DNA from: Streblospio benedicti
Taxonomy: Eukaryota > Annelida > Polychaeta > Spionida > Spionidae
NCBI GenBank assembly: GCA_019095985.1
Contig: CM032669.1
Coordinates: 32,649,831-32,713,830, forward strand
Length of the DNA stretch: 64,000 bases
Direction: 5' to 3'
In this document: piece after piece, positions 55,211 through 64,000 of the stretch
Numbering within the stretch: position 1 is the stretch's first letter
Layout of the letters: each line of letters begins with the position of its first letter
Program-made: the position numbers and the translations under genes
Notes under the pieces: model-generated
The model's database searches: none
Told to the model about the DNA's origin: nothing
Seen by the model: the letters and a program-made list of their open reading frames with translations, nothing else

Positions 55211-56823
55211 TATATGACATTGTCTGCTGTAAAGACCGAAAAAATGCTACTTTTAGGTTACTGTTCTCTACAATGTAAACTTATCAGAATTTTAAGAATT
55301 CTATGTAGTTCCAATAACAACAAAAAGGTGAAGCATTTCTATAATTTAAATATTGACGTTCAGATTTTTTTGGTTGCAAGAGATTGTTACTCCATGAACT
55401 TGCTGTAAGGACATTACGGTTATTTTCCATATGAAATAAATAAACAACTTTGTAAATGTAATTAGTCAACAAAACAATTGATATTTTGAATAATGGTAGT
55501 CCACAAACAATTGATGTATTGCATAATAATGATAAGCAATAACACATGATGCTAGACGCAGTTCACCTATTTTCACACATAATCCTCTTGCCAGTATGCA
55601 AGTGCCCACATTTTTGGTCTAAAGACACCTCAACAAGATACATGTAATCACTAATCATTGCACACAGTTTTTGGACTGACCATCCACTTACAATATCTTT
55701 TACATATTTCTAGGGAAAAAACATCTGTGAAGTTGCATTATTAAAATCGTTTTCCAAATATTTCAAGCATACTCGTTTGAAAAAAAAAAAAACACTAAAA
55801 AAACTGTTAACGTTTATACATAAAATTGTTTTGACACAGTAACCTTTTATCATAGTAGTCACAGAACAAAAAACCCTGTACACTTAAGAAATTTCTTTAC
55901 AGTAGATACAATGGTGATTTATTTCACAGATTATGTAGCTGTTACCCTAGTATTTCAGATTAATAATGTATTCATACAGATTATGTAACAAGCAATTTAT
56001 AAGTTCAGCTGGCAGGTCAATTTTCAGCAATCCAAGTGCCCTTCAGATAAAATTCTACTATGGAGTGTTCGATCCAATGTGCTCATTTGTAGAATATTTA
56101 TATTTGAAAAACTAAGATCATAACTAATGACTAGCTAAAATATTTCATGAGTAACTAAACTACTAAAAATAAATTAATAGATATCAAAATAGAATTTTAT
56201 TAAGTATATGTGTATTATCTTTGTAGCGAAATATTTCTAAACCTCTGAACACATATACAATACATGATAAAGCGCAGGAGGTTAGTAAATAACAGTATAA
56301 TCTCTAACTGAGACCACAAGTGGTCTCAGTAGAGTAGTCTCCTTTAGGAAGTTTGAATTGGTCTCTTTGATGTTTTGGTATTGAAAAAGAAAAAAGGCAT
56401 AATTAATCATTGATGAAGTCTATTTATATGTACTGATAATTGACAAATATTTTATATGGATAAATTTGAAGTAATAAGTAACGCACAATTGTCACACAAA
56501 ATTTATGGTAATACACTCGAGTATTGGCTACAATTAAAAAAAATATTCTTTAAGTGAAGCGTCCATCTTGCTCTAAGGGGGCAGTTAGTAAACGTACTAT
56601 CTTCCTGTGCTTTAGCATATACAAAATGTATATTTCATATGAATTGTACAAATATTAAAATACCATTAACAAAAAACCTCACAATTTGCAAAGAACTTTT
56701 TGATACTTATAAATTATTAGATATCGATCAACAACAAATCTGGACCACCATATATAACAATTGTCCCTAATCTTAATGATCATGACAGTAAAACATCTCC
56801 CATCATTTCTAAATTAATTTTTG
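55211..56823. other. AT-rich stretch between coilin and RPTOR
   Basis: No coding region, RNA gene or transposon is recognised. The part nearest 57043 may be RPTOR 3' UTR, since the two genes converge here. A minus-strand AATAAA lies near 55917 but is too distant to assign. Confidence 0.4.
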
Positions 56824-56826
56824 TCA

Positions 56827-57042
56827 TACAAAGAATGAACTCCATGCAATGCTAAGTTCACTTTGACTTGGTGGTGGTGGACTTCTGGGAGGATGTCTGA
56901 CAGATCTCTTATTTGAATTATTATGTGATCGATTTAAATTCAAATTACTTGACAGTTTTGATGAAGTGCATGAAGACTTCGATGCAAAAGAAGATTTAAG
57001 AGGTGATGATGGAGAATTGGAATGCTTTGCCCAGCTGCTGTG
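56827..57042 (-). other. 72-codon open frame directly after the RPTOR stop
   Basis: After the TGA at 57043-57045 (context AGG TGA CAC) the same frame stays open to a TGA at 56824-56826. It is serine-rich, then basic and proline-rich (KRSVRHPPRSPPPPSQSE). Raptor proteins I know end at the first stop, so this is a candidate readthrough extension or a chance open frame. Confidence 0.3.
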
Positions 57043-60000
57043 TCACCTTCTTTTCTGATCTGGTACTGAGTAGACAGATACAAAGGAGTCCACACTGCCA
57101 GCAGCCAATTTCACCTTTAAATATATGCGTGATACCGGTATAAAGAATAAAAAAATATGCATGATATAAATAATTATAATATACCATATGAAGCATTTTT
57201 TATTTATGAGATATTTCCTGAAAAAATTTGATCTTTAATTGGATTGAATATCCAAGACATTATTATTTCATAACATTGCAAGAGAAGTGTTAGTTTACTT
57301 TGTACTCATGAAATGCCAGTGATGTTATCACTCCAATACGTTGGCCCATGAATCCATCATGATACTTTATTGTGCTTAAATGGTCTCCTTGGTGATTGAA
57401 TACATCGATTAACTGAGATGATGTTCCACTGAAAACAAAGAAAATATATACCTCTGTTAAAAGTAATGAAGATCATGTTAACATATTTGTGTGATTCATA
57501 AATTGCATGCAATAAATTAAATATGCTCAGTGGCCGAACAAGTACGCTTTATGCTAGTATGATGGGATGAATAATAATCAATTTCAACATTTTTGATGTT
57601 TATTTCACTACAAACAATGAACAGCAAGCAACGTACTTTTGAAATGAGCCTTTTATCATTAATAGTTTTGCTATTATGATACATTTTATGGACATCAATT
57701 AGTAACATATAGAAACATCAATGTTAAACTGGCCGTATCTCAAAACTAAATTTGTGTAGTTAATATATGTTTTGAACCAAATTTCTCATTCACAATGTCA
57801 AAAGTTGTTTATTTTAGACTTTGTTAACTGTGAAATCTAGTCTCTACAAATGTCGATATATTTGAAGATATATGCCTTTGAGAAAAAAAGTACACAGGAT
57901 TTTAATTCTTTTACTTTGTTCATGAATTATCAATGTTTTTGTATTAATTGTCAAGAAATTACAGGAAATCTGTGTTTAAAAACTCACAATGAACATAAAA
58001 TGATCATATGATAAAAAAAATTTTGAGGCACGCTTTTTAGATGATTATCTATATTTTGTTATTCGAATCGATAGTGTTTTAGGATGATTCGATTTTTTTC
58101 TCTCATTTATACACTACACAAGACAAAGCAGTAAAATTTGAACTAATTGCTTCATCACAAAATTTAACATTATCATTTCAAACCATGTTATATCAATAGA
58201 TAAGATTATTACCCACACAAAAAGGTGTACATGTAATTTGTAAAAATTGAAGCGATAAGAGAAAAAATAAAATTGCAGTAAAAGTTTAAAATAACCTTTA
58301 CAGTACCCTTAAATGTGTACTGTATAACATCAGTGATGTGTGGAAGTTGGCAACACAAAAGAACTATGCGCGAGTAAAGTTAAAGCAAACTTACCAAGCA
58401 ATCACTTTAGCGTTGTTGTGAATGTCGAGGGCTGTGACATGTCCAGTGTGCGACTTCATGGTCTTGAACGCCTCTGGCACTTTGCAATCCCAGAACCTGA
58501 ATAAATATTATTACCCGGTATTTCCATTTATATATTGTACATTTCCAATGCATAAAGCATATTTTCAGCAAAATTAAGCTATGTTACTTAAGCTATAATA
58601 CATGTACTTGTGAGGTACAAATGAAGACAACTTAAGAGCGGATAAAAAGTTTTTTCCACCTCCAAATTGTCTTTATTTGGTAAACAGTAGCTTGTTTCAT
58701 ATCAAATTTGTATTAATTTCTTTTGCTAATGTTAAATATTGTCAAAAAAGACCATAATAAATTTCACAAATTATTAATTCAACGTAAGTTTTACTGTTAA
58801 ATGTTTAACATAAAAAACATATCTTAAATTAATAATTTGTGAACTTTATTTTGATCTTTTTTGACAATATTTAACAGTAATAAAAGATATGAATACAAAT
58901 TTGATATAAAACAAGTTCGTTGAAGAGAAATGAGAACCTATTTGTAAGTAATGTTTGTACCAGTAATATAAGATGTTTGGCTACTAACAAAGTTTTACTA
59001 ATGACTACATTATTCATATTTCATAGCCATCAAAAGTAACACAAAAAATATCTGTTACATCTCATAAACTTTTCTTACTTTATATCACCATGTGTACTAG
59101 CCGATACAATTTTGCCATGCCCACAAACTGGAATCTTCACTTTTACCACCCATCCTTTATGTTCACGATATGTCATCACACGACTGTCAAAACAAAATTC
59201 ATATTTGTCTTACTTGATTTAAATAAACAATGCAAATTTCTATTAAGTTAAATATTTAGTATTGTAAAGATAGAATGTTAATTTTTTTCTATCTTTATTC
59301 ATCACAAAAATGAGGTTAGCGAAAGTTTCCAAGCAACTAAGAAAAACATCCTGGTCAATTTAAAAGAAAAATTAGTTACCAATCATGAGGAGACATTCTC
59401 CTATCATAAAGCCGCACAGAACCATCACCACATCCAGCAACTAATAAATTCGGTCAAAATGGATCACAAGACAAACTTGTAATACCACTGTCTGTTGCTC
59501 CAGTTGGAATATCCTATAAACAGGTTTTTCAGAGTTAGAATCAAATATCTGTTCAGACTACTATGAATCAAAACATATATTGAATACTCATTTGCACAAG
59601 GTTTTTACATTATATATACAGTCTACAACTATCCTTTTGTGCTAGTTTTTATAAGCTCACATTGATAGCCTTTCGGACCTTCCCGGTCCTTCTTCAGTCT
59701 GCCAACTGCCTAATCGTCACGTGATCGTGGTGTGACGTCGTCGGCAGAGGCTGGTAGGATGTTGGTGTAGATGGCTGGCAGGTCGGCGGCCCCCACGGTC
59801 TCTTATTGAGGTCGGGCTTGAGGCGCCTGATGTATGGCCTCCTGATCTTTCTTTCAAAAGTGTTCTGGTCACGATCTATTATCTTGATGTTATCCAGGGA
59901 TATGTGATGCCTCTCTCTGTCTAGTTGATGTAGGTGTAAGGAGACGTGTGAGGAGGTGCTGCTGGGGCGTCTATGCTGGTCAAATCTGGTCTTAAGGGTC

Positions 60001-61944
60001 TTTGAAGTTTCACCCACATAGGAGCTACTACATCCTTCAGAGCCTGATCCACCACAGTTAATTTGGTAAACCACACCACAAACGTCTTCTTTCTTGGCTG
60101 GATCCTTGGGTGCTACCAGTAACTGTCTAAGAGTGTTCACCGGTTTGAAGTAGGCACTACATCCATAACCACTAATGATCCTTCTCACCGCCTCCGACAA
60201 GTCCTTCACATATGGTATTCCCACCATCGTCACTTTTGAAAGAAAGATCAGGGAGGCCATACACATCAGGCGCCTCAAGCCTGACCTTAATAAGAACGTG
60301 GGGGCCGCCGACCTGCCAGCCATCTACAACAACATCCTACCAGCCTCTGCCGACGACGTCACACCACGATCACGTGACGATTAGGCAGTTGGCAGACTGA
60401 AGAAGGACCGGGAAGGTCCGAAAGGCTATCAATGTGAGCTTATAAAAACTAGCACAAAAGGATAGTTGTAGACTGTATATATAATGAATCAAAACATAGT
60501 TAAAAGATTTTTATTCAAACATTACTGTCACTTACATGAACCCGCAGTTCTCTGTTCACATCCCAAACTCTGATGAGTCTAACATCCCCAGATGCAAATA
60601 ATGTTTGTGACTTCTGCTCCCATTCAAGTACTAATCCAGAAGCTAAAATCCATAATGAATCTATTTATTTGTGTTCTTCCACATATTCAGAGTGACATGT
60701 TTTAAATACTATGCATATAATTTACCATACTATAAAAATGATTTTGTTGAACTGTAAAATAGAAATTTAAAATACTGGTACATTTGGGCGCTGGTATCAT
60801 ATCCGTCAGAGCCTGAAAAGCAGTGACCAGTTCAGGTGCATGTCCATTTTCACCCATATAGTTACGCCAGACTTTCACACCACCATCATCTATAATTCAA
60901 GTGATCATTTATAAATGATGTCAGACGTCTAGGAATTGAGTTTTTTTGCCCCATCTACATGTACATTAATTCAAAGATTGCATTTTTTGCCATTGATTTT
61001 CAATCTTATGCTACTTGACACGAAAAAACCTATATATCCAAAGGAAAGTCGGCTTGTCACTTGAGACTTTAACCACTTATCTAAATGTGTCATTTGAAAA
61101 CTGACATCTAAGACGACAAAACAATTCAATTTTCAATAACATATATTCCTTTTCAATACCTTACCTGTTCCTGCTAATAATAAAGCTTGATCTTCGGCAT
61201 TGATGAATTCAAGAGAATTAATTTTGCTGCCTCTTGGATTCTTGTTGAATAGGTGATAAAGCTTGTTGCCATGCTCCCAGTCCCAAGTACTAAAATGTAA
61301 GGTAAGTGACTTTAAATATTTCAATATTTGAAGATTATCATATCAATGATTTGGTCATTTCTATTCATGACAAATGTTACATTTCTGTACATAATTATCT
61401 TTTTAAATGAAATAGAAGAGTAACACCCATTTTATTCAGCTGGCAAAGCAAATGAGAATTTTATTCATCTATAGTAATCATGACAAGGACAGGCTGCATG
61501 GGTCTCCTACACTATTCCATGATTATAGATATGATTAGAAAAAGTTTACACATACACATTTCACACATTTCTACAACGTTGATGTATGTATGTTAATTAT
61601 GTTATAGATTATCTAGAATATTGGTAAGCTCATTATATAACTAATTTGAAATGGGAATTGAATTGTCTCAGTTAAACATATTCTTTATTTCCTCACTCAT
61701 CATATTGGTGTTTGATTTTACTGGACCTTAAACTAATGCAATTGTACCAAGATCATATTGAACAATCAATCTAGAATTTGACCACAAACTAGTTGATGAA
61801 CTTTCACAGTCATTAAAAATATAGCAAACCTGATACAATCTTTTTCTGCTACTGCCATTTGAGGTTCATAAGGATGAAACTTAAGGGCTGTTGGCACATT
61901 GCTGTTTTTATGAATAAATACTTGTTCTAATGTTCGTGCTGTTG
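57043..61944 (-). CDS. RPTOR: RPTOR (Raptor), C-terminal WD40 part, nine exons, with one in-frame TGA
   Basis: Scaffold subunit of mTORC1 that recruits substrates to the mTOR kinase. Exons: 61830-61944, 61165-61289, 60782-60889, 60536-60642, 59380-59513, 59079-59183, 58395-58496, 57299-57428 and 57043-57114; phases agree, about 330 residues. The text tracks the Raptor WD40 propeller: VPTALKFHPYEPQMAVAEKD, WDWEHGNKLYHLF, DDGGVKVWRNY, GLVLEWEQ, SGDVRLIRVWDVNREL, DIPTGATDSGITSLSCD, GDGSVRLYDRRM, RVMTYREHKGWVVKVK, TALDIHNNAKVIA, YHDGFMGQRIGVITSLAFH, AAGSVDSFVSVYSV. Upstream exons lie beyond the right edge. A TGA at 59454-59456 lies in frame between SLSCDPF and PNLLVAGCGDGSV; everything after it is still conserved, so a sequencing error or a recent allele is likely. 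Introns hold a foldback Penelope remnant and an inverted repeat. Confidence 0.92.
58691..58915. repeat. Inverted repeat in RPTOR intron
   Basis: Arms of about 95 bp: cttgtttcatatcaaatttg, aatattgtcaaaaaagacc, cacaaattattaatt on the left; aattaataatttgtg, cttttttgacaatattt, caaatttgatataaaacaag on the right, with about 45 bases between. AT-rich and non-coding; a MITE is likely. Confidence 0.7.
59579..60483. mobile_element. Foldback Penelope-like remnant in RPTOR intron
   Basis: Two inverted arms (about 59617-59860 and 60232-60483) carry the same Penelope 3' end. The minus-strand central part still encodes a Penelope C-terminus: YVKDLSEAVRRIISGYGC, LRQLLVAPKDPAKKEDVC, VVYQINC, and a GIY-YIG core (SSYVGETSKTLKTRFDQH). 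Both arms end with ctgaagaaggaccgggaa and gtccgaaaggctatc, a hammerhead-core-like phrase without a convincing stem I. ATGAATCAAAACATA occurs at 59564-59578 and 60484-60498, a likely 15-bp target duplication. The RT is absent. Confidence 0.75.
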
Positions 61945-63096
61945 CTGGAAAAAAAGCACACACAAATAGAATAACTTAAGATAAAGGTTCATAGGAAAAA
62001 CTAATCTACAACTTTTTTTTTCATTTTCATCTATATATTAGAACAAAGTATCTTGTTTTATAAAATGTAATTATCATATTGGTTGAAAATTGAAAAATTA
62101 TATTTTTGCAGGATTAAATGATCAAATATTCAACACTTATTTATTGCACAATTATAAAGTGTATGGAACAATACCCATATACTTATCTATTGAAAAAAAA
62201 ATAATAACAAAAATAACCCTCCACAATAAAAAAAAATGCTTGACTGACTTCGTTAAAAGACTGGTTTGCAAAAATAAAAATTAAGAAAACAGTCCGATTA
62301 AACTAATCTTTTCAGAATAAGTAACAAGCTTTTTGATGATAGAGTTCTTTTTTATGTAATTTTCGGACTTGCTATCAATATATACTGAAGTTGAGGCAAT
62401 TTTGTGAAAATAGGAAAGCCTAAATTGTGGGAAAGGAAAAGATAAAAAAAAAAACTTGCAAACTAATACACCAGACCAGAAGTAGTTGCAGAGGTTACAT
62501 TAACAACTGATAATGCACTTGAAGGGTCACGGCAAGATATTTCTCTATCCAATACCCATTTCAACATGCCTTACAATTTTTTTCATTCCAAAGAGAATGT
62601 TAATTTATTAGAGTGCATTGTGTTAAAACAATATATAATTGTAAAATGTTGTTATTACCTGGTAAGCCTTCCCATTCCACTTTAAATAATACACAGCCAA
62701 CTTAAGTTTTAAATGGGTATAATTGTGCTATGGTATGTGCCAATGAAGGACATAATTACATTTCGCGAATTTTATATAATTTCATAGGCATTTGTAAGCT
62801 GTAGTGGAAATCTGATAGCAGACAGAAACGTAGTAAAGACGCGAAACAGCTCTACTCCTTGAATGAAGTATTACCCATGTACGCCCAAGAGGTGAAACAA
62901 TGAATCAAAAATGACAAAAAGACTAACCAATATTTACAATCATAATAATGTATAGACAGTTCGTAGTTAATCAACTATTTCAAATATGAACAACTAGATT
63001 CTGTACTGAATGCTACGTGTTAATCAATTATGGACATAAGCCATACCAATGTGTCATCAAAATCACCGTGGGTAGACTGTTATGGATAAAACTGAG
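61945..63096. other. RPTOR intron or upstream region, nothing recognised
   Basis: AT-rich with several A/T runs. No further RPTOR exon, RNA gene or transposon could be recognised; the next upstream exons must lie beyond the window or be too diverged to see. Confidence 0.4.
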
Positions 63097-64000
63097 GATT
63101 TCCAGTGAATCACGGTAAAAGCTGAGGTGGCACCAGGTAAAAGCTGAGGAAAATGGCAGAAATGTCAAGTTTTGACAGTAAGATCGGTAATAATTTGGAC
63201 AAAACGACCAAGAAAAAAAAGGTAATATATATTTCTAAGTATGTGCAGGGAATGCGGGAGTATTCAAGGTTTATAGAACTTCTTTCAAATTCGTTCTACG
63301 CCTCACAGTTTATTCACAGTCGCTCGCACAAATTTCAACATGCAAGATTTGCTTCATTTCTAGTGCACAAGATTGATGTAAATTCAATTAAGTCTACATT
63401 ATAAGTCAACATTATCCACATAAATAAGAAATATGCTCCTCTAACTGTATCCATGCCAAGTGGCATGAATATTGTAGATCTAGTTTTTTTAGCTATGGCC
63501 AAATCTTTGTAAATTTTTATCCAGAGCTCAGATCACGGTAAAAACTGAGGAGGCATTTTTCTCAGGAAACAAGGTGGATAAAAATTTACAAAGATTTGGC
63601 CATAGCTAAAAAACTAGATCTACAATATTCATGCCACTTGGCATGGATACAGTTAGAGGAGCATATTTCTTATTTATGTGGATAATGTTGACTTATAATG
63701 TAGACTTAATTGAATTTACATCAATCTTGTGCACTAGAAATGAAGCAAATCTTGCATGTTGAAATTTGTGCGAGCGACTGTGAATAAACTGTGAGGCGTA
63801 GAACGAATTTGAAAGAAGTTCTATAAACCTTGAATACTCCCGCATTCCCTGCACATACTTAGAAATATATATTACCTTTTTTTTCTTGGTCGTTTTGTCC
63901 AAATTATTACCGATCTTACTGTCAAAACTTGACATTTCTGCCATTTTCCTCAGCTTTTACCTGGTGCCACCTCAGCTTTTACCGTGATTCACTGGAAATC
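63097..64000. repeat. Long near-perfect inverted repeat at the right window edge
   Basis: 63097-63522 and 63576-64000 are inverted copies with one length difference in a T/A run and no other difference seen by eye; 53 bases separate them. Each arm encodes the same 83-codon ORF (MAEMSSFDSKIGNNL..., 63153-63404 plus and 63693-63944 minus), which I do not recognise. The phrase ggtaaaagctgagg recurs in each arm and, with one change, in the centre. The right arm may continue outside the window. It could be a foldback transposon, a fresh inverted duplication, or an assembly artefact. Confidence 0.85.

Noticed and set aside
59694-60400. Short basic ORFs on both strands read as host genes
   Set aside because: They are the arms and centre of the foldback Penelope remnant.
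57043-61944. TGA reassigned as a sense codon
   Set aside because: RPL18, coilin and the TTC41 exons contain no in-frame TGA, so the RPTOR TGA is a local event.

Overview
This window is animal nuclear DNA: multi-exon genes with GT-AG introns, AT-rich introns full of transposons, and no operons or bacterial features. The host proteins (RPL18, coilin, Raptor, TTC41-like) and the repeat mix (Penelope-like elements, DIRS-like and Ty3/Gypsy fossils, LINEs, and a repeat whose text resembles one I associate with bivalves) suggest a non-vertebrate metazoan, perhaps a lophotrochozoan such as a mollusc. That species guess is weak.

Layout. (1) 107-17771, minus strand: the 5' half (13 exons) of a TTC41-like NACHT/STAND gene, running off the left edge. 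Its introns hold a Ty3/Gypsy fossil (about 1605-8848), small MITEs, and a 5'-truncated Penelope-like element (12430-14585) with a hammerhead-ribozyme-like motif. (2) 19172-25475, minus: a complete six-exon RPL18 gene whose introns hold an hAT-like MITE and a long hairpin. (3) 25.6-45 kb: a transposon-dense region with no convincing host gene. It contains a two-ORF LINE next to pieces of an older LINE, a DIRS-like fossil (32.2-35.2 kb), and a four-level nest: a tandem repeat split by a PHD-finger LINE, split by a Gypsy fossil, split by a Transib-like MITE with an intact 5-bp target duplication. (4) 46245-54097, plus: a complete seven-exon coilin gene, preceded by a 193-bp duplicate of part of its first exon and by a MITE. 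(5) 57043-61944, minus: the last nine exons (WD40 domain) of RPTOR, convergent with coilin. It has an in-frame TGA in one exon and a 72-codon open frame after its normal stop. (6) 63097-64000: a nearly perfect inverted repeat cut by the right edge.

The host genes are unrelated housekeeping or signalling genes: ribosome (RPL18), Cajal body (coilin), mTORC1 (Raptor) and a STAND-type NTPase (TTC41-like). Nothing indicates that they work as a cluster. The most interesting signals are the Penelope-derived structures: hammerhead-like motifs in two places, and two separate Penelope 3' ends folded into inverted repeats inside coilin and RPTOR introns. After these come the Transib-like MITE, the coilin exon duplication and the two RPTOR stop-codon anomalies. 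All exon boundaries were read by eye from splice sites and reading phase.
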